A stretch of DNA of 64,000 bases from Caprimulgus europaeus (Eukaryota; Chordata; Aves; Caprimulgiformes; Caprimulgidae): contig OU015527.1 in the NCBI GenBank assembly GCA_907165065.1, positions 18,055,686 through 18,119,685 of the forward strand, in the 5' to 3' direction. The notes under the pieces are model-generated. The model was not told where the DNA came from. It made no database searches and saw nothing but the letters and a program-made list of their open reading frames with translations. Both the position numbers and the translations under genes were made by a program. The stretch's first letter is position 1. Each line of letters opens with the position of its first letter. Shown here one piece after another: positions 51,561 to 62,937 of the stretch.

Positions 51561-53072
51561 CACTGAGGTAGTTGGCAGAAGCACACACCAAGCCACTTTC
51601 AATCATTTATCAGCATTCCTGGCTAAAGAGGGAGGTCCCAGCTGACTGGAGATTAGCAAATGTAACAACCATCTACAAGAAGGGCTGGAAGGAGGATCCA
51701 GGGAACTACAGACCTGCCAGTCCAACTTCGGTACCGGGGAAGGTTATTGAGCAGATAATCTTGAACGTTACCACACAGCATGTACAGGACAACCAGACGA
51801 TCAGACCCAGTCAGCATGGATTCATAAAAGGCAGGTGCTGCTTGACCAAAATGATCTTTTTCTGTGACACCATGACCCGCTTAGTGGAAGAGGGAAAGGC
51901 TGTGGATGTTGTCTACCTGGTCCTTACTGACACTGTTTCACATAGAGTTCTCCGGAAGAAATTGGCTGCTCATGGCTTGCATGAACATATTCTTCACTGG
52001 GTAAAACACTGGCTGGATAGTCATGCTTAAAGAGTAATGGTGAACAGAGTTAAATCCGGTCTGCAGCCAGTCAGAAGTGGTGTTCCCCAGGGCTCAGTAC
52101 TGGAGCCAGTTTTGTTTAATGTCTTTTTATCAATGATCTGCGCAAGTGGATCGAGTGCACCCTCATTAAGTTTGCAGATGACACCAAGTTGGGCAGGAGT
52201 GTTGCTCTGCTTGAGGGTAGCAAGGCTTTACAGAGGGATCTGGACAGGTTGGATCAATGGCCCAAAGCCAATTGTATGAAGTCCAACAAGGCCAAGTACC
52301 AGGTCCTGTATTTTCAGGTCACAACAACCCCATGCAATGCTACAGGCTTGGGGAAAAATCACTGGAAAGCTTCCCTGTAGAAAAGGACCTGGGGGTGTTG
52401 GTTGACAGGCAGCTGAATATGAGGTGGCAGTGTGCTCAGGTGGCTAAGAAGGCCAATAGCATCCTGGCTTGTATTAGAAACCATGTGGTCAGCAGGAGTA
52501 GGGAAGTGATTGTCCCCCTGTACCTAGCACTGGTGAGGCTGCCCCTTGAGTACTGTGTTCAGTTTTGGGCCCCTCACTACAAGAAAGACATTGAGTTGCT
52601 GGAGCATGTCCGGAGAAGAGCAACAAAGCTGGTGAAGGGCCTGGAGAGCAAGCCTTATGAGGAGCAGTTGAGGGAACTGGAGTTGTTTAGTCTGAAGAAA
52701 AGGAGGCTGTGGGGAGACTTTATCTCCCTCTATAACTACTTGAAAGGAGGGTGTAATGGGGTAGGTGTTGATATCTTCTCCCAAGTAACAAGAAATAGGA
52801 CAAGAGGAGATGGCCTCAAGTTGTGCCAGGGGAGGTTTAGATTGGATATTAGGAAAAATTTCTTCACCAAAAGGGTATTCAAGCATTGGAACAGGCTGCG
52901 CAGGGAAGTGGTTGAGTCACCATCCCTGGAGGTATTTAAAAGACATGTAGATTCCTAAGTGGCACTTAGGAACATGGTTCAGAGGTGGACTTGGCAGTGT
53001 TAGGTTAATGGTTGGACTGGATTAATTTAAGAGTCTTTTCCAACCTAAATGATACTGTGATTCTATGATTCC
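51561..53072 (+). mobile_element. CR1 retrotransposon with partial RT, plus strand
   Basis: It begins at CACTGAGGTAGTTGGCAG (an LRELAE-like reading). The 152-codon frame 51572-52030 contains LKREVPADWRLANVTTIYKK and [10 protein letters not shown], then SQHGFIKGRCCLTK and AVDVVYLVL, where motif A Asp is lost (L-V-L in place of L-D-F). It ends at a TAA in HWLDSHA. The same frame resumes with [19 protein letters not shown] (motif B) until a frameshift near 52130. FADD-type codons (TTTGCAGATGAC) follow in a second frame, then a second frameshift at CTGTATTTTCAGG leads into the 233-codon frame 52257-52958. It ends in the 3' UTR and tail ATTCTATGATTCCA near 53072. The damage is multiple, so it is inactive. 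The region from about 52182 on is nearly identical to 24891-25775. Confidence 0.94.
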
Positions 53073-56000
53073 ATAGAAATGTCCAGTTGAAAAAACAGAC
53101 ATCCTACAAAACTGCCATTCTGTAACGTCCCTTAGAACAATCTGAGAACTGCACTGTGAGGATGTAACTTCTCAGTGACAAAAGAGAAGGTATAAGAGCA
53201 ATAACTACCAGCTGGGGTGAAGGAAGATCATGAAAACAGCAGCAAGCTGTCAAATAACTATAGTTATTGGCATAACTACTGTTTCTGGCAAATTTAAAGG
53301 GCAAGGCACTAGCAGTACATCCTGGAGGGATGCATTGGGGTGGGGATGGAGAAGATGAGATGAGATGAGATGAGATGAGATGAGATGAGATGAGATGAGA
53401 TGAGATGAGATGAGATGAGATGAGATTATGAGATGGAAGCTACATTCTTGGGGAGCTTAGTGCTGTCCAGTTATATACTAAGAAATGTATGCCAAAAGTG
53501 TAACAAGTCTTACCTTTTGTGGAATATGTCTAATTGTAATATTCAACTTCCACAGTTACAGCCTGATAGTAAAATAGTATGTTTTTGTTGAAGAATAGCT
53601 ATAGAAATGTGAAGATATGTATTCTGAGCAAAATTATGGTGCATAAACTTTTTAAATTCTTTTACAGTAACAAACACCAAGACAAAGACCTCAGTAACAG
53701 CCTGAGATAGGAAGGGCATGGAGGATTATAGGGAACAGAAGATCACAAACCTTACCTTTCTCAGAAAAAGAGTAGGGATGAAGTTGGGGCAAGGCCTAGA
53801 ATTAAATGCCTCATACTAGACTATGGATTCCATCAGAATATATCTTTGTTTTTCCTCCTCCATCTCACCTTTGAGGAAATGGACCATACAACATACTGTG
53901 AAATCTACTGTGTACCTATGTCTACTACTTATTGTGAAAGGTATAAACTAATTAGATATGTTACTGATGCCATCCTACATGCAAATATGGCAAAGTTCCA
54001 GCCCTCTTATCAACGTGTTTTTTCTTCCCACTACACTTTTAATGAGCTAGTATTTTACTATTACCTTACATACCCATAAAATTCTACAGAGATGGAGTAA
54101 AACTGTGGATTTTACACACAGTCCTCATTTTTTCTGCACTTCCATCCTGCTTTTTCTGAATCTCAAGCTTTTGTGTGTGTGTGTGTATTCATTTATACAT
54201 AATTGTGGTTTTAACATTACTCTTTTAGTTCTGTTTAAGGGAAATATCTCACTGAAAATGAAGACACTCATAATAAGCATATGGACATGAAAATACAACA
54301 CAAGCAGTATTTGTCAAGTGCGGAAAGGTATGCACAACCAAAACATATATGAATACACAAAGGATATTTCCTCTCTTGCACTCCTTTTCAACTTCCTGAC
54401 CTTGGACATTCTGCTCAAGACTCAAGAACATTTACAGTAGTTCCAAAATGCTGCTTTGTTGAGGCACAGACCTCAACAGGGTAAGGAGTGTTAAGGATGA
54501 TTGAATGAAATCCAGAACATCTTACAAAATTATTTGTTTGACATAGCCAGTAGGGAACTCTTGTTTGTCGAACTTATCATTCATTCATGTATTCATGAAA
54601 AAAAATACAAAAATGCATAATCCCTCCATAGTGCCTGAATAATCACATTGAAATGAACCCAGAGCTTTGCAGTGCTAAGCAGGGTCTTTACTTTGCAACA
54701 GAACAGCTTTATATTGCAATATCATTAGCTGAGCCTAGAGTTTGCATTATACTTATGAACCAGCAGGGGAAATTTAACCTACATTGTAATCTCAGGTTAT
54801 GCTGAAAATCATATATTAAAAATACACATGCATAATAACAACTGCTTGTGTCACTTCTTCCTAAATGATTTATCAATTTCTGTATTGAAATGTAACTAAA
54901 GCTGTGAATCTGTTTGCATTTTGACAACTAAAATATGGGTCAAAATAAATACAGAAATAACAAATAGGCATTGGTGATTTGAAAGGAGTACTTGGAGTAA
55001 ACTAGTATCATAGGGAAAAAATCTGTTATTTGAAAAAAATTACTAGCAAGAATTAAATCAAACTTTCCTGTGTTCAAAATACTGAGAAAATAAAGGATAA
55101 CAATTTAAGGGAAATATTCTTATCATAAGCTCTAGTACTGAATAGCATTTACATTCATAAAAGTGAATGGAATATATATAATTTTGCTGTACAGTATGAC
55201 AATAAAAAATGCTTGATTTTCCATTCTTTACTAAACTTTCCTTCTACTCCTCTTTCTAAACTAAACTTTTATATGTTTCTATTCAGCTTGCACTAGTTTT
55301 TAGATTGTATGTTCACATGCTGTCATATCTTGAAAATATGTTTACACACTAGGGACATCAGGTTTTGCATTATTAATTTCTGTAATTTGTCATTTGTTTT
55401 CAATCACAGTAGATGCATGGCCACTTGGCAAGGCACTGTTATTGTATCTGACCTTGAGGTTGTCAAACTGTTGCACTAACCCAAGAGGACTTCAGGAAAT
55501 CATCTTGACAAGTTGATTCCATTTGCTTCAAAAAAAATCTTCCCTCCTCTCTGCTAAATGCTCATAACGTCTGATAGAAGGATAAGGAGTCCGCCTGGAC
55601 TTTGATAGGTCTGGGTCAGCTTTCTATTGAATATTTTCTATCAGTTTTTATCAACCAGACCAAAAAGGTGAAAAAGTCTCAAGTTAACAAAGTATACTTG
55701 ACTGCATACAAAATTAATAATTTTTTTTGGAAGGGTCAGATAAAATAAAGAGGCCCAAACCCAGCCTTCCAAAACTAAGACTAACCAGAAGAGTATGCAT
55801 TCATCTTAGTTCTGAATATGAAAGTTGAAGGACTCCTTTTTAGAGGACACCTACATTCATTGCCTTCCTAAAAACTGCCTTTCCTTGCATTAATCTGTGT
55901 TCCTACTCCTTTAATTCAACAACAGACTTTACTCAGTAAAGGGTATGTGTTTGTTGTGTCCCCTGTTTGCAAAGAATGTTGATGGGTACCAAGCCACATA

Positions 56001-58003
56001 TGTTTTTTGGTACAGAAGACATCCTCTCCCTGTTCCTGTGGTCTAAGCATAGGAGATTTGCATGATGTCATCCCAGCAAAGGGAAAAGCATGAAGTTTCA
56101 TCTCTGAGTTGATGCACTTGAACAGAATAGAATAGCTAAGCCTCTCATCCAGGAAAATTTCAGCTTTCTGAATAAACAGTACCTTAATACTTGAACAGAG
56201 AAAATCACCTAAGGTTGGCTTCAAAAACACGTTTCAAAAAGACTCTAACACCATGCACGATCTCACTGTGTGTTATAAAGAGTGTTGGATTTTTTTTTAC
56301 TTGAAAAGTTTTGATTATTTCTTTTTATTTACAGTCAATGCCTCGACCTGCTGTTATTCCTGGCAAGCACTTTGTTGTGTTCATATACAGAAAGGTTCAT
56401 ATTGATGTCCGAAGACAGTAGAGCTATTTTCTAGATAATGGTGGAATATCAGCTTTTTAAAGAAACTTTTTCTTAATTCGGGAAACAGTGCCAATTTGTT
56501 GTCAGGTTGTTATCACTTCAACAGTTACTTCTGAAATAACTTATAAGTTTTTGCTTTCTTTTCTTCCTCATGTTATTAATGGTATGAGCTATAAGTCAAC
56601 AAGAAGTCTAAAAGCATTACAGGCAACTGTACAGCAGCTAACAAGACATTCTGCTAACAAGTTATTTAACAATAAAGCTTCCAATGCAATGGGGACATCT
56701 AAAAATGTCATTTCATATGCAATATCAACATTACTTCAAATAGCAACTCTGATTTCAGTCAGATTTGAAATGTTTAGAAAAGTAAATCTAGTTAACAAGC
56801 TCATAAATTGCAGAGCTTAAATTTAAAGGAGATTATTTCAGTCAAATAAAAATTGGAAGGTTCTTGCATTAGATGTAAAGGGTCAGAAAATGGGAAACAA
56901 CTCAATTTTCAGAAACATATGTCTACCCTCTTAGGAGCATCTGTTAACAGAAAACAAGCTCTTTGCATTATGAGATGAGAGAACCTTTCTTCAGTTCAGT
57001 TAAAAAAAAAAAGCATGGACTCTCCTTCCTCATCTCTTCAGAGCTAGGGAGTCTACAAAAAGGGGATCTGCAAGTGTGTCTTCTCTCTATTCTGGGCACC
57101 TTGAAGACTTAAGTCAATGCTTTGTTAGTCTTACAGTAGTTTCAACTAGAAAAATACAATATAATTTCTCAACCTTCAGTCTCATGACAAGGTCTTTTTC
57201 TGCTTATTAAGAACATGTAATTTTTCAGTGTATACAATGCAAAAGTATATTTACACACCAGTCCACAGCATCTACAAGGCAGAGAATACTGTTAGGCAGA
57301 GATGGTAGCAGTATGCAGAAGCATATTTGTATTCACCCTGAGAATTAGGATTAATTAGTTCAATAGTACTAATTAAATAGTATTGATGCAGCTATACAGC
57401 TTTCAGGACTTTGACTAGCTCACTTATCTTGACCTAACACTGCTGAATTGTATGTCGTAACCTCAGAGTCACAAATATGCAACACACAGTTACTAGACCC
57501 TTTTTACCCATCCTTCTCCTTAAATCAGAGCTCTCACAGCAGGAGATACCCAGATTCTTTATTTGGATTAATCATCTCCCTTCATTCTCAGGCTGCTTAT
57601 GCAGCTTTTTGAAGAATCCTTCTCTTAGAAGATGGATCACTCTCTCCTGTCTTAAAAGATGTCCAATAACCATATAAAGTAATCAGATGCAAGCCCATGA
57701 TCTTCTAAACTAAATAAAACCCAAAATATGAATCTTGTTCTCAATTTTACACTGAAGCTGTTTCTTCAAATCCTTGCCCATGGAATGCTCCAGCTCTTCT
57801 CTTGTAGCTCACACTCTAGTCATTTTGTTTTCACTTAAGTGAAGCCAAATTGACCCAATCAGCCTACAATTCTTAATTATTTATAATAAATTATTGCTTA
57901 AATTCTTATTCTGCTCCATCTTCAGTGGTTATTGTATAGAATTTCCTATATCAAATGCTAACACAGGAAATATGAGATCTCCTATGACAGTTGAGAACAA
58001 GTG
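53073..58003. other. Unique AT-rich DNA, no gene seen
   Basis: No exon or transposon recognised. It contains the ATGAG array (53354-53426), a short (TG)7 run (54172-54186) and poly-T/A stretches. Frames of up to 110 codons (56488-56820) have no domain and an AT-rich, low-complexity make-up. Confidence 0.6.
53354..53426. repeat. (ATGAG)n pentanucleotide array
   Basis: About 14-15 uninterrupted GATGA units. The array ends at TTATGAGATGG, a decayed extra unit. It lies 280 bp beyond the end of the plus-strand CR1 and is not part of it. Confidence 0.95.
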
Positions 58004-58380
58004 TGTCCTGGGCTTGGTTAGGACAGAGTTAATTGTTCACAGGGAACTCGAAGGGGAGCAGCCAGGAAAGGCTATTCCATACCATGTGATGTCATGCTCA
58101 GGATTTAAAAAGGAAACTTCCGGGAAGTGGGGGATGCCGGGTACCACAGTTCGGGAGCAGGTTTGGGGGTGCCATTGGGTCCCGTGTATCACTTGTGTTG
58201 TACATTCTTTCATTAGTGTGGTTGTTATTGTTTGATGTTGTTTCCCTCTTCCCTTACCATCCTAGTAAACTGCTCTGGTCTCGACCCATGAGCCCCATTT
58301 GTCTATATTTTCTCCTCCCCATCCCACTGGAGAGTGGAGGTGATGGGAGGTGAGCTAGCCTCTGTGGTTAAACCACCCCA
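58004..58380 (+). mobile_element. Solo LTR of an endogenous retrovirus (TGTCCTGG family), shortened
   Basis: It begins TGTCCTGGGCTTGGTTAGG and ends GGTTAAACCACCCCA, with flanking 5-mers AAGTG (57999-58003) and AAGTC (58381-58385), a 4-of-5 target-duplication match. The middle carries GCTATTCCATACCATGTGAT, then a worn TATA-like GATTTAAAAAGG near 58102, and CCTAGTAAACTG where a polyadenylation signal would be expected. At 377 bp it seems shorter than relatives I know, so an internal deletion in the 5' half is likely (inference). No internal retroviral genes are attached. A frame of 113 codons crossing its left edge is chance. Confidence 0.82.
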
Positions 58381-58924
58381 AAGTCATAGGTCAACATTCC
58401 AGACAGCAGCTGTCTCCTCTAGGAAGTCTCCAAAGTGTCACTTTAAAGGTCCCCCTTCCTTCAAATTCGTGATAGATTCTAATTCTCTAATTTCCTGCAC
58501 ATGCTTAAGAGTTTTGCCAGCTAATTTCAACAGGATGTGAAAATGCCAGTGATTAGACAAGTGTAAGCCCCTGTTCCCACATGAAGTTCATTTTAAGATC
58601 AAGGCACCAGTCAGTGTAGCCATAGCAATGGCAATTTTATTGTAGCATTCTAATATCCAAACTGTTACCATGGAATCAAGTTACAAAGACTTGGACAATC
58701 AATTCCGATTATCATAGTTAAATGGTCATTACTGTGGTGGGTTGACCCTGACCAGAGGCTAGATGCCCACCAAAGCCCACTCTATCACTCCCCCTCCTCA
58801 GCTGGACAGCGGAGAGAAAAATATAATGAAAAGCTCTTGGGTGGAGATAAGGACGGAGAGAGATCACTCACCAGTTACTGGCACGGGCAGAACAGACTCG
58901 ACTTGGGGGAAAAAACAAATTTAC

Positions 58925-58930
58925 TTTATT
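58925..58930 (-). terminator. LTR polyadenylation signal (minus strand AATAAA)
   Basis: TTTATT on the plus strand, followed by ACCAATC, mirrors the context of the signal at 1808-1813 and sets the LTR's orientation. Confidence 0.65.
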
Positions 58931-59133
58931 ACCAATCAAAATCAGAGGATGAAAGTAAAACCAAATCTTAAAACAGCTCCCCCATCCCTCCCTTCTTCCC
59001 GGGCTTAATCTCTTTCCCGATTTTGCACCTCCTCCCCCAGCGGCACAGGGGGACAGGGAATGGGGTTGGGGTCAGTTCATCACACATTGTTTCTGCCGCT
59101 CCTTCCTCCTCAGGGGGAGGTCTCCTTCCCCCG

Positions 59134-59440
59134 CACCAGCGTGGGGTCCCTCTCACGGGAGACAGTCCTCCACCAACTTCTCCAACGTGAGTCCTTCCCA
59201 TGAACAACAGTTCTTTATGAACTGCTTTGGCCTGGGCCCATTCCATGGTGTGCAGTCCTTCAGGAAGGGACTGCTCCAGCGCGGGTCCCCCACGGGGTCA
59301 CAAGTCCTGCCAGCAAACCTGCTCCGGCCTGGGCTCCTCTCTCCACGGGCCACAGGTCCTGACAGGAACCTGCTCCAGCGCGGGCTTCCCGCGGGGTCAC
59401 AGCCTCTTTCAGGCATCCACCCGCTCTGGCGTGGGGTCCT
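59134..59440 (-). repeat. Degenerate ~50-bp tandem array within the inverted LTR
   Basis: Cores like CTGCTCCAGCGCGGG recur near 59136, 59178, 59223, 59272, 59321, 59371 and 59421. The last four are spaced 49-50 bp. This is the inverted counterpart of the array at 1300-1606 and keeps the periodicity more clearly. Confidence 0.75.
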
Positions 59441-59869
59441 CCCCAGGCTACAGGTGGTCATCTGCTCCACCATGGATCTCCATGGACTGCAGGGGGACAG
59501 CCTGCCTCACCATGGTCTTCACCACAGGCTGTGGGGGAATCTCTGCTCCGGCACCTGGAGCCCATTCCCTCCCCCTCCTTCTTCACTGACCTTGGTGTCT
59601 GTGGAGTTGTTTCTCTTACATCTTCTCACTCCTCTCTCATGATGCAAAGTGTGCAGCTTTTTTCCTATCTTCTCTTTTTTCTTTTCTTAATTCTGTTGTC
59701 ACAGAGGCGTTACTGATGGGCTCGGCCTTGGCCAGCGGCGGGTCCGTTCTTGTAGCCGGCTGGCATTGACTGTGTCGGGTCGGACATGGGGGAAGCGTCT
59801 GGCAGCTTCTCTCACCCCATGTCCCACCCCCACTACCAAAGCCTTGCCATGCAAACCCAATACAGTGAT

Positions 59870-62338
59870 TTAAATCCTACAAAGGGTAATTTTCATACAC
59901 ATATTTGAATTGCATATTTATATTTATTGAGGAGAGAACAAGTTGTGCTTAGCATTGTAATATCACTGCAGGTCGTTCAGGATATAGTTTGTCCTGATAT
60001 TCACACAAGCTTCTTGTTTTGTTTTGTTTAGTTTTATTTTGTTCTGTTTTGTATTGTTTTGTTTTGTTTCAACCTACAGTCAAGTGGCATTCAAAAAGGT
60101 AAACTTCTGCTGCCTTTGGAGATCAAAGAAAATCAATGAAATTACTTCCAATCTGATCCTGAGCAATCAAACCTTCAACTGTTCAATATTTCAAAAAGCA
60201 AACACATCAGCACCAATTGGAATTGGCTTTTGCAAAGCCATTTTTATCCTGCAGTCAGATAATAGTACAATTAAATTTCCCTGTATGTTGATCTTGGAAT
60301 AAAGCAGAAAAAAAAAGAGAAAAAGAACAGACCAGAATGATCCAAAGACATTTTAAAATATAGATTTGATTATTATTTTAGAAAGAACAAGAATAAAAGG
60401 TAATTTTCTTTTTTTTTTCCTGATTGGTGGGAGAAGCAAGGAAGAAGGAGAAAAAAGTGAAATAGTAGACTAAACAAAATAAGTCTCCTTGTAACAGATG
60501 ACACTGAATGCTTTATCAGCACATATGAAAAATAGTGTCTGGTGATCAGAGAACAAAATATCATAGCTATGCCAGGAGTATAGCTGTTTTGTGGATTCTG
60601 GTAGGAAAACAAGCAGAACAAGTGCAGCCTTCTCCACTCACAGTCCAGAATACTTTGGGGCCTAAGTTATAACTACTGCTTATTTAGGCAAATAATCAAA
60701 GCATGCAGAAATCAAAACAACAGGTCATTTATTTCGTGCCATCTGCCATGAACATGACATAAACTTGGACAGCATAATCCATTACTATTTGTACAACAAT
60801 AGCATGGAGGTGTTTACTGGTAACAAGTTTTTTGTTGAGGAAGTGGGTTCATTTTGCAATCGTTCGAAGAAGATTCCAACCTGCTTACATAATTTATTGG
60901 AGTACTGCTGTGTCAATTGAGTGCTTGAGGGCCTATTCATCTGGAAAATCTAATGTATGATAAGAAAAAAAATATATATGTAGCAGCATGACCATTATGC
61001 CTCTGCAAAGCAAAAAAACGCCTGCAGTAAAAAAAAAAATACACTGATTTAAGCACTGCTGTCAACATTCGCTTCTTTTAGGCCCAAAGGACCAATAGAC
61101 TCTTACAGGGAAGAAAATCTCAGTCTTACAGACAGGCAAAGCTCCTACTGCTGATTATCCACAGTCAGGTCCCCAGGAACTCTTACCACATTTCATATTT
61201 TTCAATTTGAAAGAATGCACTGCTTATCTTGAAACCTCTTTTTTCCAAGAAATGTAATCCATCAATAAAAATGTAACATCAGCACAAGAAAAACCTGAAC
61301 AACTGCTGTTTGTGTCTGATTTTCCCTTAAGTGTTCAATAAATTAATATATGACTATCCACCTCAAAAATCATTATCCAACAATATTGTCCATAATCATA
61401 AAATAATACTATCCACTGATGTGAAACTAAATTTGAAGCCTCTATAACTAGCTATAGCTGTGACAGCCATCTCTGTCACAGTCTCCTTTTCCTAATTGCA
61501 TATGAATTTTTACTTCTGGATTAAGAAAATGACACAAAGAAATCAAGTTTGACAGTTGAATTATTGCTACAATAGTTAACTATTCATTTATTTCATCTGC
61601 TTTTTCCATCTTCATGAACTGTAAAATGAAAGGTAGTGCCTTAGAAGCTAGTTATACTGAGAGGAGAGAAAAAAGAGAGGGGTAGAAAAAAAATAACTGG
61701 TTCAGAAGAGATCTGAAAATTCAGAGACTTGGTTCAGAGAGTTGCAGATGTTGACATGCTCCTCCTATCTAGGCTGTTATGGTGCGTTACCTTTATTCCA
61801 CTCCCTTTATGATTAACATCCACGTTTACGATATGTAAGAGCAACAAACCATGAAAAGTTACTCAAACAGGAAAAAGGACAGCAAAGCACATATTTACAA
61901 TAATAATTGTTTCTCAAGTCTAAAGAATTTGAACAGAATTTGAAAGAACATCATTGATGTTTCTGATTTGTGCAGAAAAAAACCCCGACCAATTAAAGTT
62001 TTCCTACATTTCTCTTCATGTTACAGTATGTAAAATTGCACTCCCCTACCTAATCTCTTAATTTCTCTTCAGTACCTGTGATCATACTAGAAAATATTCA
62101 AGAGCTTCCCATTTTTTAAACATTCAAGAACAGGTTAAAATCATGACTGTGTGCCAAGTCAGTTGGGTATTTGAATATAATTTGGTTTCTCTTCTGGACA
62201 GGAGCTATTTCTGCCTGCAAATTCCTAAATACTGACTCTCTTGCTTTTTCTGTCCAACCAGGACACAGCCTTTATTCAAGCTCCTGTCCTGAACAACATG
62301 AGAATTATCTGCAGACACTTTTTTGTAGATATGTATCT
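59870..62338. other. Unique AT-rich DNA, no gene seen
   Basis: No exon or transposon recognised. An imperfect TTTTG-rich stretch lies at about 60012-60068, and the 92-codon frame over it owes its Phe-rich start to that repeat. Nothing else stands out. Confidence 0.6.
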
Positions 62339-62343
62339 ACATA

Positions 62344-62932
62344 TGTGGTAGGTTGACCCTGGCTAGATGCTGGATGCCCACCAAAGCCCACTCTATCACC
62401 CACCTCCTCAGAAATATGGGGAGGGGAGGAAATAAGATGGAACACAAAAAAACAAACTCGTGGATCGAGACAAACACAGTTTAATAGAAGCAAAGCAAAG
62501 CTGCACGCGCAGAAGCAAAAGAACAAAATATTTACTCTCTACTCCCCATCAGCAGGCGATGTTTGGCCACTTCCCGGGAAGCAGGCTTTCATACAGGTTG
62601 CGGTTCCCGGAGGACAAAACAGAAGTAACGAATGCCCCCCTTCCCCCTCTGTTCTCCTTGCTTTATTTCTGAGCAGAGGTCATATGGTATGGAATATCCC
62701 TTTGGTCCATTTGGGTCAGCTGTCCTGGCTGTGTCCCCTCCCAAGACCTTCCCCACCCCCAGCCTACTGGGGGAAATGTTGGAGAGACAGCCTTGGTGCT
62801 GTGCTAGCACTGCTCAGCAGTAACCAAAACACTGGTGTGTTATCAACATCCCTTGAGCCACCAAATAAAAAACACAGCACTCTGAGGGCTGCCACGGGGA
62901 AAATCAACTCCATCCCAGCCAGACCAAATACA
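62344..62932 (-). mobile_element. Solo LTR of an endogenous retrovirus, 589 bp, minus strand
   Basis: In plus-strand reading it starts TGTGGTAGGTTGACCC and ends GACCAAATACA. Flanking 5-mers are ACATA (62339-62343) and ACGTA (62933-62937), a target duplication differing by one G-to-A change at a CpG. The sense is minus: a TTTAAT at 62480-62485 is the complement of an ATTAAA-type polyadenylation signal. Its U5-like end is shared with the long LTR family (868-2007 and 58733-59864), whereas its U3-like core (complement of ATATGGTATGGAATATCC) matches the TGTCCTGG-family LTR at 58004-58380. No internal retroviral genes are attached. Confidence 0.88.
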
Positions 62933-62937
62933 ACGTA

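Larger units (their letters stand above)
58733..59864 (-). mobile_element. Solo LTR, same long family as 868-2007, inverted
   Basis: In plus-strand reading it starts TGTGGTGGGTTGACCC and ends AACCCAATACA, the reverse complement of the family's termini. The sense is minus, with the polyadenylation signal read as TTTATT at 58925-58930. It is collinear with the LTR at 868-2007 through its length, including the roughly 50-bp tandem array (59134-59440), with scattered substitutions and small indels. Flanking 5-mers ATTAC (58728-58732) and GTGAT (59865-59869) do not match, unlike the other LTRs here. No gag, pol or env is adjacent. Frames of up to 151 codons inside it are composition artefacts. Confidence 0.88.

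Noticed and set aside
53354-53426. Regular repeats considered as a CRISPR array
   Set aside because: Units are 5 bp with no spacers; it is a microsatellite in a vertebrate genome.
59187-59642. 151-codon plus-strand frame rich in Ser, Leu, Pro
   Set aside because: It is antisense to the inverted LTR, and the Leu/Gln repeats come from the 50-bp tandem array.
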